Source: Marinobacterium aestuarii (GTDB lineage Bacteria; Pseudomonadota; Gammaproteobacteria; Pseudomonadales; Balneatricaceae). From it: a DNA stretch of 64,000 nucleotides. Shown here piece after piece: positions 37,065 to 45,663 of this stretch. Position 1 is the first letter of the stretch, and each line of letters opens with the position of its first letter. The DNA is taken from positions 4,960,001 through 5,024,000 of the forward strand of contig NZ_CP015839.1 in assembly GCF_001651805.1 (NCBI RefSeq), in the 5' to 3' direction. The notes under the pieces are model-generated. The model did not search any database. It was not told the origin of the DNA and saw nothing but the letters and a program-made list of their open reading frames with translations. The position numbers were made by a program, and so were the translations under genes.

Positions 37065-38666
37065 TCAACTGGTCACGACAGCCGATACCACGGCGGTCGC
37101 TAGCCGCAGTTCAAGTTTTTCGATCAGCCCCCCCACCAGCCTATTCGCCTGACTGCGCTCAAACAAACGATAGACCCCTACACCGTGGTTATCGAAGTAG
37201 TCTTGCTGTTCCAGCAGTTCAGCACCCTGGTTCGCCGGCACCAGCAGTGCAGATATCACTGGCGCCTGGCCGTTACCGCGGATCGAATCGTGATAGACGT
37301 GGGCCGATGCCATCGCGTCGAGGATGCCGGCTCTTGATGCGGTGTACTTGCTGTCCAGACATAGATATCGAATCTCGTCGTTGTACTTGTACTCCAACAC
37401 TAGGTCAGGGCGTCGCTCGCGGCTGATGGAGCAGTACCCGTGACTGTTAGTGTTACCCAGCGATGGGCAGGTCAGCTGGAAATAGAGTCGTATTCTCGCA
37501 GCACCGCAAGCTCCTTCGAGCAGTCGATCTGCGTAACTGGCGCCTTTGCGCAGTCGCCATTTGAACTCTGGCAATTGCCCTTCCAGCGCCTGCGCCAACA
37601 CAACGAAGCACCAGTTCTCGTATACCTGCCAGGTCGGGGCCAAATAGTGCTGCTCGTCGACAGTCTGTTCGGACAACCCGTTACGGAGTATCCGAGTACC
37701 GAGGCGATAGGCCAAGTCATAATGCGGGTGGCCGGAAACCGCATTGAGGCCAGCCACATCGCCCCAAGTTTGCCTGGCGCCACTAAACGGCTGGCTGCGG
37801 GACAGTTTCAGCAAGCGCTTGTGCGTAGCGCTCAGAAACGCGGCCCGCCGTGGCAGCCGGGCAGCGAGATCGGTCTGGGTATCACTCGGGCTCAGCCGCA
37901 AACTCGTCAAACGCTCGGTCAACCAGACCGTCAGGCGCAGCACGTCGCTGAGCTGCCCGGCCATGAGCCGGTTGGCTGGGTTGTCGAGGGTGGGTTCGAT
38001 GAAAGGCACGTCGAGGCGATTATCGTCCAGTACAACCGCACCAGCATTGCCCTGCTGCCGGGCAATGGCACTCAGGAGCTGCGGATTCGCGGCAAGACGG
38101 CGGATACTCTGATTATCGACCCGCCGGGCCAGTTGTATTGGCACCTGTTCCCGGCGATGACTGAGGCGCACCACCGGACGCTCGGCAACGGTTCTCAATG
38201 CCGCCAGGTAGCGCGTAATGAAACTGCGCAACCGAACGTAGCGGATCCACAGCTGCAGGTCACAGGAGTGGCCGCCAAGGCCCGTACGGCCGGGCTCCGC
38301 ACCCATCAGCAGATCGATATCATAATCCGCGATCTGCTCGATATACTCCAAGTACTGTGCTTTGCCAGTTTTGTTCTGATGAGGCGATACCTCGAGACGA
38401 AAGCGCCACGGATCGCGCTGCCCAGGCAGCTCTAGCTCAGCCACCACCTCGCCGGCAAAAAAGCCGGGCTCCCAGCACCAGTAAAGCCCGGTCGGATCCT
38501 TGCTGAGTGGTGCATCGTCGACGAATAGCTGCGCATCTGACTGATCTATGCGGATACGGTAACTGCGCCCCTCATGCAGCCCGTACAGGCAACCGTCCTC
38601 CAGCATCTCACCAATAAGCACCAGATCGCCCTTGCGAGCCTCATAGACACTGAGGCTGGAGTTCAC
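37065..38666 (-). CDS. McrC-like nuclease subunit (DUF2357, PD-(D/E)XK)
   Basis: The product is 533 residues. Residues 1-390 are a DUF2357-like domain that in McrC proteins contacts the McrB hexamer. The C-terminal PD-(D/E)XK nuclease motif is intact: Asp421 in ERRPDLVLEY, then Asp438 and Lys440 in YLCLDSKYT. The start overlaps the stop of the AAA+ gene by four bases (38663-38666), so the two are translationally coupled. Together they form a Type IV, modification-dependent restriction-like system. The DNA modification recognised cannot be read from the sequence. Confidence 0.88.
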   Translation of the reverse strand: MNSSLSVYEARKGDLVLIGEMLEDGCLYGLHEGRSYRIRIDQSDAQLFVDDAPLSKDPTGLYWCWEPGFFAGEVVAELELPGQRDPWRFRLEVSPHQNKTGKAQYLEYIEQIADYDIDLLMGAEPGRTGLGGHSCDLQLWIRYVRLRSFITRYLAALRTVAERPVVRLSHRREQVPIQLARRVDNQSIRRLAANPQLLSAIARQQGNAGAVVLDDNRLDVPFIEPTLDNPANRLMAGQLSDVLRLTVWLTERLTSLRLSPSDTQTDLAARLPRRAAFLSATHKRLLKLSRSQPFSGARQTWGDVAGLNAVSGHPHYDLAYRLGTRILRNGLSEQTVDEQHYLAPTWQVYENWCFVVLAQALEGQLPEFKWRLRKGASYADRLLEGACGAARIRLYFQLTCPSLGNTNSHGYCSISRERRPDLVLEYKYNDEIRYLCLDSKYTASRAGILDAMASAHVYHDSIRGNGQAPVISALLVPANQGAELLEQQDYFDNHGVGVYRLFERSQANRLVGGLIEKLELRLATAVVSAVVTS

Positions 38667-40912
38667 CGCCAGAACCGCATCATGCCGGATTCTGCCAGGT
38701 CGTTCCTGAGGCTAGCTACCTTGGCCCTGCTCCGACTCAGGCCATGCTCCTCCAGCACCGCCATCGTGCGCTGCAGGGTATCGTGCAGTCGTGCGCTTTC
38801 CGATCCTCTCAGCTTCGGCAACACCCGGGCGTAGATCACATCGTCCAGCATGACCGCAAAGCCATAGCCATTGTTCTTGCTCGCTAATGCAAGGTAGGTC
38901 AGCACGTCTTCGACAGTACGCCAGCCGAAATGCAGCCGCATGGGGGACAGCACCTCTGCCAGGGCCTGCAGGCAGTCCTGGGTATGCTTGACCTGATCAA
39001 CCCCCAGGCCATGACCTCCCCAGTTTGGATAGCTGGTGAGGTCGATATCCCAGAATTCCAGCGTAAATGCCCGGTCCAGCACCTTGTCCGACAGGCCATG
39101 GGTAGTTTCATCCATATTGACGGTACCGACAAAAGCTACATTGGCCGGGTAGGCGATGGTATCGGGTACGCCATCGAACGCATCACCTTCGTTGTGCAGC
39201 CTCAGCTGGTCGCCCGACTCCATCGCCGACAGCACCGGCGCGAAATACTGCTCGGGGTGGGAGAGGTTCATCTCGTCCAGAATTACCGTAAAGGGCTGAT
39301 CCGGGTGCTGTGCTGCACGCAGCAGAAAGTCGAGCAGCGGCGGGCGCACATAGGTGTCTGGCTGCAGCGGGTTGATATAGCCAAGGAGCGGCGTCGGGTC
39401 GTACCAGCCGGGCTGCACGGCCTGGATAAACAGGTTCTGCGAGGGCGTCTCAGAGTACTGCGCAGCAAGGGCCTCGCCATAGCGCTTTGCCAGCAGCGTC
39501 TTGCCGGAACCGGACAACCCCGCCAGGATTGCAAAGTGACGCCGGGGATGTGCCCAAAGGCCGATATGCAGCTGGCTTACGATATGCCTTGAGAATGCCG
39601 TCTTACCTGTGACGCCCTCAAGCAGAGCAGCCTGGTCAAGTGCCCCGATGTCGAGTGTTACGCTCGGAGACAGCGTTTCAGGCACCTCTTCAGCATCATT
39701 GCGTGGCAGGCTTTCGGGTTCCCAGTCTATCTGCTCGGCCCAGGAACGGCCTGCCTCGGTAAGGCTGTAGACCCCAAGGCTGTCGGCCTGCAGCAAATCG
39801 AAGTCCTTCAACCATTTTAGAATGACCCTGGGCCCGAAATCGGATGTCCAGCCAGGATTGACCTGCTGCAACCTCAGTACCAGCTCAGAAGAAGGGCTGG
39901 GATCTTCCTGCAACAACTTCAGCAGATGATCGACCCCCAGCGTCCGTGTGATGATCAGCGGTATCAGCTCCTGTGGATCGTTCGACGCCAGAAAGACCTC
40001 GCCCCGAGTAGTCGGCGTGAAAGAGTTGTCCTTTTCCTGAATCACGTAGAACTCGTTCTTGAGTACGTTGATAGTGGTACGCAGAGAGCTCTCTTTCAGG
40101 TCCGGAAATTCCGCTCGCAGATGATCCATCAGCTCCTCACGACTGACCCCCGTCTCCACAAAGCTGATCGCACTCAGCAGCGTCGCTATACCGCCCCTGA
40201 TGCTGGTGAAGCCCTTGCGGCGTTGCATTGCCGGCAGCGGCTTGAGTTGAATGCCTCCCTGCTGGCTGGTGGTTTCGGTCTCCTTGTCACGACTGGCGGC
40301 GTAAACATGGGTTTCGTATAGATACCATGGCAGCGTCATCCGTTCCGCCAGCTCACCAAAGTCGTCTTGGCAAACGCCCAGGATCTGCTCAAGACGGATC
40401 ATTAGCTCAGCCTGGACCACTATAGAGTCACGACTACCTTGTGGGCCAAACAGTGCCTTGTGGCATTCCAGTGACATTCGGCTGTATGTAATGGTGCTAA
40501 AGTAACGCGGGAAGAATGCGGCAAGTACACGAAATATCTTCACCCAAGGGGTACGGCTGGAGAAGTCCTTCAAGCGCGTGGCCAACTCGTTATGCAGGTT
40601 CTTGAAATGGCTAACCCGCTCTTCAACCGTCTCCGGTAACGGCGCCAACGACGCCTCAGCCAGCCATTGTCGGAAGCCTGCGTCATCCAGGGCGCTAGTG
40701 ATGTCGACCGTCCCCATTCCGACACCGCTAACCGGATTGTCTTCCCAGAGCTTCTGATGGAACTCACGACTGCTACGAGTTGCCAGATCAGCCTGCTGCA
40801 CATACGGCAGAAACTCGTCCAGAGCAGCGAGCCACTTGGGGTTCTTCTTGCGCGGCTCGATGGCTTGAAGCGCCTGCTTGAGCGTTTCATCCTGAGTCAG
40901 ATCAAGGGGCAT
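38663..40912 (-). CDS. McrB-like AAA+ NTPase subunit with winged-helix-like N-terminal region
   Basis: The product is 749 residues. The AAA+ domain in the C-terminal half has Walker A LAGLSGSGKTLL (Lys471), Walker B VILDEMNLSHPEQ (Asp546-Glu547) and the McrB-type sensor region FVGTVNMDETTHGL followed by KVLDRAF. Residues 1-200 are helical and unassigned. Residues about 235-390 look like two winged-helix units (VSREELMDHLRAEFPDLKES, WTSDFGPRVILKWLKDFDLL), so target recognition may differ from classical McrB. AAAGGAACTTCGAT precedes the ATG. A candidate promoter and operator lie at 40982-41031. Confidence 0.87.
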   Translation of the reverse strand: MPLDLTQDETLKQALQAIEPRKKNPKWLAALDEFLPYVQQADLATRSSREFHQKLWEDNPVSGVGMGTVDITSALDDAGFRQWLAEASLAPLPETVEERVSHFKNLHNELATRLKDFSSRTPWVKIFRVLAAFFPRYFSTITYSRMSLECHKALFGPQGSRDSIVVQAELMIRLEQILGVCQDDFGELAERMTLPWYLYETHVYAASRDKETETTSQQGGIQLKPLPAMQRRKGFTSIRGGIATLLSAISFVETGVSREELMDHLRAEFPDLKESSLRTTINVLKNEFYVIQEKDNSFTPTTRGEVFLASNDPQELIPLIITRTLGVDHLLKLLQEDPSPSSELVLRLQQVNPGWTSDFGPRVILKWLKDFDLLQADSLGVYSLTEAGRSWAEQIDWEPESLPRNDAEEVPETLSPSVTLDIGALDQAALLEGVTGKTAFSRHIVSQLHIGLWAHPRRHFAILAGLSGSGKTLLAKRYGEALAAQYSETPSQNLFIQAVQPGWYDPTPLLGYINPLQPDTYVRPPLLDFLLRAAQHPDQPFTVILDEMNLSHPEQYFAPVLSAMESGDQLRLHNEGDAFDGVPDTIAYPANVAFVGTVNMDETTHGLSDKVLDRAFTLEFWDIDLTSYPNWGGHGLGVDQVKHTQDCLQALAEVLSPMRLHFGWRTVEDVLTYLALASKNNGYGFAVMLDDVIYARVLPKLRGSESARLHDTLQRTMAVLEEHGLSRSRAKVASLRNDLAESGMMRFWR

Positions 40913-40981
40913 ATCGAAGTTCCTTTATCGAATCTGTTGTCGAGCTCCATTCTAGTCCGGCAGTCGGGACATCCTGCCCAA

Positions 40982-41031
40982 TAGCTACGATCCCATTACT
41001 AAGCGTGACAAATTTACCTAAGCCTAGTAAT
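40982..41031 (-). promoter_or_regulatory. Candidate promoter with inverted-repeat operator upstream of the mcrBC-like pair
   Basis: On the minus strand TTGTCA (41011-41006) and TAGCTA (40987-40982) are spaced by 18 bp. The -35 hexamer lies inside an inverted repeat with 10-bp arms, ATTACTAAGC (40995-41004) and GCCTAGTAAT (41022-41031), nine of ten bases matching. The overlap suggests repression by a dimeric regulator; none is identified. Confidence 0.4.
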
Positions 41032-41106
41032 TGTAATTAGCTGATGTTTATAGACTTTCGTCCTCACCTTCTTTTGTAGGTGCGATTGATTATTGCTAAA
41101 AGCTGC

Positions 41107-42321
41107 TCAGCAGTCCGCCCCTGATTCAAACAATGTTCTCACCTTGTCTCGGTACAGAGGACCGAAAAGCAGATGATCCCCGGATTCGTGCCGCATGCGA
41201 CCTGCCAGTATGCAGGGACTGATATTGAGTCTTTGCGCGGCATCAGCGATAGCGCTCGTATCAAGAAAGCTTGCGGGCAACCAGTACTCTGCAGGCACGA
41301 GAGCTTCCTGCGCGAGCTCATCGGCCTCCTGCTCCATCGGGTCGGCAACCGACGCATCCAGGTCGTCTATAAACCAGGTCTCTGAACCATCCAGATGCAG
41401 CGCGATATGCGCCAGCTCGTGCATAAGCGTGAACCAAAAGTTATCCAGCCGATCATGTCGCAGTGTCATCGCGATGACCGGCCGCCCATCATCGGTTTTG
41501 CACACAGCGCCATCCAGGTAGGTTTTCGGCAGGTGCGGTTCAGTGACCAGATGGATGCCATGCTTGTTCAGATATTCTTTGGCAATCAGCGGTCCCTGGT
41601 CCGACCACGACTCCTGCGCCAGTCTGCGCATGAACTCCAGGTTTACAGTGCCTGGCTGATAGGCTGCTTCCAGTTGATCCTTCTGTGCCAACTTCAGGAC
41701 TTTCACCTGCCAGGCCCAGAGGGCATAGGGATCCGTTTCTTTGTCGTTGGACCGCAGGTGGGCACTGGTGCGCAGCAGCGCTGGCTGCAGTGAGAAACCT
41801 TCTTTTATGCCCGACAGGTACTGTCCTACCTGCTCGGCCGCATACTCACGCAACTCTTGCAACGGTCCGGTGAAGCCCTCGAAGTACCCTCGCTTGCGCA
41901 TCTCCGACAACGGGAACGCCTGCCAGTCAATCTCGTGCTCGCTCACGCACTTTTGAGCCGGTTCCCTGATCAGTACATCAGCAGCAATGCCCAGTCCATC
42001 GCTGAGCTTGCGGATCATATTCAGGCTCAGTGTACGCTTGCCATTAAGGACTTCGGATACCTTGGATGCCGAGCCGATAAAGGGCACCAGGTCCTTTCGG
42101 GTCAACCCCTGCTGCTCCATCCGAAACTTGATGGCCTCGACAGGGTCGGGCAGATCGATGGGGTAGCGCTCCTGTTCAAAGCGCTCGATCAGCAACGCCA
42201 GCACATCCAGTTCGTCTGCTTCAGGGCTGCCAGCCTCAAGGTCAAGATCCATCAGGCTCATCAGGCGTTCAAGCGCCTGCTCGTGTTCCAGATCTGTTTT
42301 GATCAGTTTGATGTGGCTCAT
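41107..42321 (-). CDS. higA: HigA-type XRE antitoxin fused to an ImmA/IrrE metallopeptidase domain
   Basis: The product is 404 residues from the ATG at 42321 (MSHIKLIKTDLEHEQALERL), with AGGAG upstream. An XRE helix-turn-helix lies at about 60-115 (QQGLTRKDLVPFIGSASKVS, LNGKRTLSLNMIRKLSDGLG) and is HigA-like. Residues about 270-370 are an ImmA/IrrE peptidase domain with the zinc motif HELAHIALH and downstream EQEADELAQ. It follows the toxin gene by 13 bp. It should neutralise HigB and repress the operon; the protease domain may couple the antitoxin to a stress or phage signal. Confidence 0.87.
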   Translation of the reverse strand: MSHIKLIKTDLEHEQALERLMSLMDLDLEAGSPEADELDVLALLIERFEQERYPIDLPDPVEAIKFRMEQQGLTRKDLVPFIGSASKVSEVLNGKRTLSLNMIRKLSDGLGIAADVLIREPAQKCVSEHEIDWQAFPLSEMRKRGYFEGFTGPLQELREYAAEQVGQYLSGIKEGFSLQPALLRTSAHLRSNDKETDPYALWAWQVKVLKLAQKDQLEAAYQPGTVNLEFMRRLAQESWSDQGPLIAKEYLNKHGIHLVTEPHLPKTYLDGAVCKTDDGRPVIAMTLRHDRLDNFWFTLMHELAHIALHLDGSETWFIDDLDASVADPMEQEADELAQEALVPAEYWLPASFLDTSAIADAAQRLNISPCILAGRMRHESGDHLLFGPLYRDKVRTLFESGADC

Positions 42322-42334
42322 CGCCGACTCCTGC

Positions 42335-42625
42335 CTAAAAACTCTGCTTGTCATACTCGGCATGGGTTCCGACCCATTCGACCACAACAATGCCGTTCTG
42401 GTAGCGTATCTTCACGACCAGACGGTAATGATTGCCCTTGATATTGAAGATAACGCGGTTGTCTGCGAGGAAATCCGCACTCCCGAATCGATCCTTGATA
42501 TCGTGCGATGTTTGCCAGGTGGCGTTCTCCGCCTCACTGAACCAGGCCTCCAACGCTTTCTTTGCATTGGCATGCCGGGCCCAGAACTTTGTAAGCTTGT
42601 CTCGTCCTAAGACCTTCATGCCCAT
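42335..42625 (-). CDS. higB: HigB-type mRNA interferase toxin
   Basis: A 96-residue RelE-fold protein with the HigB pattern: FWARHANAKKALEAWFSEAE, then VIFNIKGNHYRLVVKIRY and the C-terminal VVVEWVGTHAEYDK. HigB toxins cleave mRNA on the ribosome. The first ATG (42625) has GAGG five bases away; a second ATG two codons in is also possible. Gene order toxin then antitoxin is the HigBA arrangement. The promoter region just upstream carries a small palindrome. Confidence 0.9.
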   Translation of the reverse strand: MGMKVLGRDKLTKFWARHANAKKALEAWFSEAENATWQTSHDIKDRFGSADFLADNRVIFNIKGNHYRLVVKIRYQNGIVVVEWVGTHAEYDKQSF

Positions 42626-42651
42626 GCCGCCCTCGATTTCCCGGCAAGGGA

Positions 42652-42680
42652 AGTATAGCTATAATTCCCAAAATGGGAAC
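42652..42680 (-). promoter_or_regulatory. higBA promoter with palindromic operator
   Basis: On the minus strand TATACT (42657-42652) is a good -10 element. The palindrome TTCCC-AAAAT-GGGAA (42665-42679) covers the expected -35 region 17 bp upstream (GTTCCC). This is the expected place for autorepression by the HigA helix-turn-helix. Confidence 0.5.
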
Positions 42681-42800
42681 TATTAGTTCCATAAAATCCG
42701 TTCATGTAATCCAGCTCCGGCTTAGCTTGAGCTTGCTCTGAGACTCTACCCGGCCTGCCTGCGGCCTCTCCTGATCGCTAATCGTTCAGACCGTATCCGT

Positions 42801-42854
42801 GCAAGCAGAGCCTCGGCGGAGTAATTGCCGCGAATCTGGACAGGCTCTGCTCGC
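42801..42854. repeat. Long imperfect inverted repeat at the right edge of the island
   Basis: GCAAGCAGAGCCT (42801-42813) pairs with AGGCTCTGCTCGC (42842-42854), 12 of 13 positions, around an inner small hairpin (CGGC/GCCG). It lies between the HigB promoter and the yicC stop. There is no T run, so a simple terminator is doubtful. Confidence 0.55.
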
Positions 42855-42887
42855 GTCACTTAGTGGTAGGCTCCACACAGAGAAGTA

Positions 42888-43751
42888 TCATTCTATATTC
42901 TGGATCTGTTCTCGCATCTGTTCGATCAGCACCTTGAGTTCGACAGCGCACTGGGTTGTGTCGGCAACGATGGATTTCGATGACAGGGTGTTGGCTTCAC
43001 GGTTGAGTTCCTGCATCAGGAAGTCGAGGCGACGGCCCACGGGTTCTTTCTGTTTAAGGACGCGACGCACTTCCTGCACATGGGTGTCGAGACGGTCGAG
43101 TTCTTCGTCTACATCGGCCTTTTGGGCCAGCAGAGCGATTTCCTGCTCGATTCGCGTCTCATCAAGTTCAGCCCGCAACTCGATGAGGCGGTTGCGCAGA
43201 TTGTTGCGCTGCGCTGCCATTATCTCGGGCAGACGCCCCCGCACCTGGATTACCACCTGGTCGATACTGTCCAGACGCTGCGCGATCAGTAGCGCCAGCT
43301 CCGCACCCTCGCGAGCGCGACCCTGGGCAAGATCATCCAGTGCTGTATTGAACAGTTTCAATGCCGCCTTTTTAACGGCATCCATATCCAACTCGCTTTC
43401 CAGCAGGACGCCGGGCCAGCGCAGCACTTCCAGCGGATTGATCGGCTGGCGATCGCTGATCATCTGGCCCAGCTCTTCGGCCACCGCCACCAGCTGGGCG
43501 GCATAGGCACGGTCAACGCTCAGCGTCTGCTGCTGGTTTTCCGGCACAAACCGCAGCGTGCACTCAACCTTGCCACGGCTCAGCGACTGGCGCAGCTTTT
43601 CGCGCAGGCTGCCTTCGAGCTCCCTCAGGCTGTCCGGCAGGCGCAGGTGGGGTTCGAGGTAGCGGTGGTTTACCGAGCGAATTTCCCATACCAGGCTGCC
43701 CCAGTCGCCCTGGGTCTCCTGGCGGGTGAAGGCCGTCATACTGCGTGTCAT
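42888..43751 (-). CDS. yicC: YicC/YloC family endoribonuclease
   Basis: The 287-residue length is normal for the family. It starts MTRSMTAFTRQETQGDWGSL and has the typical EIRSVNHRYLEPHLRLPDSL; the C-terminal segment RRLDFLMQELNREANTLSSK and KVLIEQMREQIQNIE close the protein. YicC is an endoribonuclease implicated in small-RNA turnover. It is divergent from rph. In Pseudomonas gmk follows on the same strand; here the defence island does. Confidence 0.95.
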   Translation of the reverse strand: MTRSMTAFTRQETQGDWGSLVWEIRSVNHRYLEPHLRLPDSLRELEGSLREKLRQSLSRGKVECTLRFVPENQQQTLSVDRAYAAQLVAVAEELGQMISDRQPINPLEVLRWPGVLLESELDMDAVKKAALKLFNTALDDLAQGRAREGAELALLIAQRLDSIDQVVIQVRGRLPEIMAAQRNNLRNRLIELRAELDETRIEQEIALLAQKADVDEELDRLDTHVQEVRRVLKQKEPVGRRLDFLMQELNREANTLSSKSIVADTTQCAVELKVLIEQMREQIQNIE

Positions 43752-43858
43752 GTCGTCCGATCTCGATTAGAATTGGCTGTTCGGATAACCATTCTAACAG
43801 CCTGGCCTGCGTCACTACACCGCCGGGCTCTCTCCAAAGATGAAGGTAACAGATCACA

Positions 43859-44629
43859 ATGAGTTCGAGCATCTCCGACCAGCTGCAGGACCTGGGACTT
43901 AAAAAACTTCGCCCGAGCGGACGCCAGCCGGATCAGATGCGTGATATCAAAATTACGCGCAATTTCACCAAGCATGCCGAAGGCTCAGTGCTGATTGAAT
44001 TCGGTGATACCAAGGTACTCTGCACCGCCAGCGTTGAGCGTGGCGTGCCTCGCTTCCTGCGCGGCAGCGGCCAGGGTTGGGTAACGGCCGAATACGGTAT
44101 GCTGCCCCGCTCCACCAATACCCGTACCGACCGTGAAGCCGCCCGCGGCAAGCAGGGCGGGCGTACCGTCGAGATCCAGCGCCTTATCGGCCGTTCACTG
44201 CGCGCAGCACTGAACCTGAAGAAGCTCGGCGAAAACACCATCACCATCGACTGCGATGTGTTGCAGGCCGACGGCGGCACCCGCACGGCATCCATCACCG
44301 GCGCTTTTGTCGCGCTGCAGGATGCCATCAATGTGCTGAAGAAAGACAAGCACGGCGCCATGAAGGGCGACCCTATAGCGCATATGCTGGCAGCGGTATC
44401 CGTCGGCATCTACGAAGGCGTACCTGTACTGGATCTGGATTACGCCGAAGACTCCAAGGCCCACACCGACATGAACGTGGTCATGACCGGCAGCGGTGGC
44501 TTTGTTGAGGTTCAGGGTACCGCAGAAGGTGCGACCTACTCCCAGGATGAACTGAACGCCATGCTGGATCTGGCGCGCAAGGGTATCAGTGAACTGGTCG
44601 AGGCGCAGAAAGCCGCACTGGCAGGCTAA
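43859..44629 (+). CDS. rph: Ribonuclease PH
   Basis: The product is 256 residues, about 16 longer at the N-terminus than usual RNase PH, because the conserved start [11 protein letters not shown] has no start codon in front of it and the nearest ATG is at 43859. The core is well conserved: [40 protein letters not shown] and [19 protein letters not shown]. RNase PH trims tRNA 3' ends phosphorolytically. A strong terminator follows. Confidence 0.96.
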   Translation: MSSSISDQLQDLGLKKLRPSGRQPDQMRDIKITRNFTKHAEGSVLIEFGDTKVLCTASVERGVPRFLRGSGQGWVTAEYGMLPRSTNTRTDREAARGKQGGRTVEIQRLIGRSLRAALNLKKLGENTITIDCDVLQADGGTRTASITGAFVALQDAINVLKKDKHGAMKGDPIAHMLAAVSVGIYEGVPVLDLDYAEDSKAHTDMNVVMTGSGGFVEVQGTAEGATYSQDELNAMLDLARKGISELVEAQKAALAG

Positions 44630-44653
44630 GCCCGCGGCGGCCATACAAGTAGC

Positions 44654-44686
44654 AAAAAAAGGGAGCCAGAACAGGCTCCCTTTTTT
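44654..44686. terminator. Bidirectional intrinsic terminator between rph and the Crc-like gene
   Basis: GGGAGCC (44661-44667) and GGCTCCC (44674-44680) are flanked by seven A on the left and six T on the right, so the hairpin can terminate both convergent transcripts. Confidence 0.92.
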
Positions 44687-44724
44687 ATGTCGCAAACCTT
44701 CTTAAGGTCGCGAATGGCATAGCG

Positions 44725-45495
44725 TTAGCCGATGTTGTAATCAACGATGACAGGCGCATGCTGCGAGAACTGCTCGTCACGGTAAATGCGTGCCGCCTTG
44801 ACGTTGTTGCGCAGGTTCGCGGTGGTGATCTGGTAGTCCAGCCGCGCACCTTCGTTCAGGTTCCAGGCACGGTTGTAATCAGGCCACCAACTGTATTGGC
44901 GCTCCGCCTTGTTGGCACGGCGGAATGCATCGACAAATCCCATTTCATCCAGCACTTCTTCCATCCATACACGCTCCTGCGGCAGGAAGCCGGAAACGCT
45001 CTGGTTGGCGTACCAGTTGCTCAGATCAACCGCCTTGTGGGCGATATGGAAGGTGCCGGCGAAGATGAAGTCACGGCGCTTGCGCAATGTCTTCTTCAGA
45101 TGCCCCATGAAGAGTTCCATGTACTCTTCCTTGCGGATCTGATCTTCAGGGCTTTTCAGTCCGGGAGGAATAGACATGGACGCCACGCTGACCTTGTCGA
45201 AATCCGCCTGGATAAAACGCCCGTGGGAGTCGCACAGCTCAAACCCAAGGCCTGTCATGATCGCCTTGGGCAGCTCGCGGGTATAGATCGCCACACCACT
45301 GTAGCCGTCTTCGAACGCATCGAAGAAAAACGCATGGTATCCCTTGGGATGGTAACGATCGGCATCGAGCTGGTATTCTTTCGCGCGCAGATTTTGCAGG
45401 CACACCACATCGGCGTCCTGGCGAACCATCCAATCGAAAAAACCTCTATCAGTAGCCTGTTCAATACCCTGGGTATTGAAGGTGATGACACGCAT
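44725..45495 (-). CDS. crc: Crc-like protein of the exonuclease III fold (catalytic residues lost)
   Basis: The product is 256 residues from the ATG at 45495 (MRVITFNTQGIEQATDRGFF). The fold is exonuclease III-like, but the metal-binding Glu34 of that enzyme is Gln34 (VVCLQNLRA) and the GDxN motif is replaced by FAGTFHIAH; the final His survives in FSQHAP. The same losses occur in Pseudomonas Crc, which acts with Hfq in catabolite repression without nuclease activity. Placement beside rph and pyrE matches crc gene order. The call as Crc is therefore strong, although sequence similarity looks moderate. Confidence 0.82.
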   Translation of the reverse strand: MRVITFNTQGIEQATDRGFFDWMVRQDADVVCLQNLRAKEYQLDADRYHPKGYHAFFFDAFEDGYSGVAIYTRELPKAIMTGLGFELCDSHGRFIQADFDKVSVASMSIPPGLKSPEDQIRKEEYMELFMGHLKKTLRKRRDFIFAGTFHIAHKAVDLSNWYANQSVSGFLPQERVWMEEVLDEMGFVDAFRRANKAERQYSWWPDYNRAWNLNEGARLDYQITTANLRNNVKAARIYRDEQFSQHAPVIVDYNIG

Positions 45496-45663
45496 GTCTG
45501 TTGATCCTGTAAAGCGCGCGAAATAGCGAATGTCTTGAAACAAAGTACGAATTGTATAGCGTAGCGACCGAAATTGAAATTTCTGCAGGCCTTAATCGCC
45601 ATAGAGCGCAGCCAAAGGCGCTGATATCATAGGCGCCGACCAGTTTTTAGTGCGGAGAGCCCC

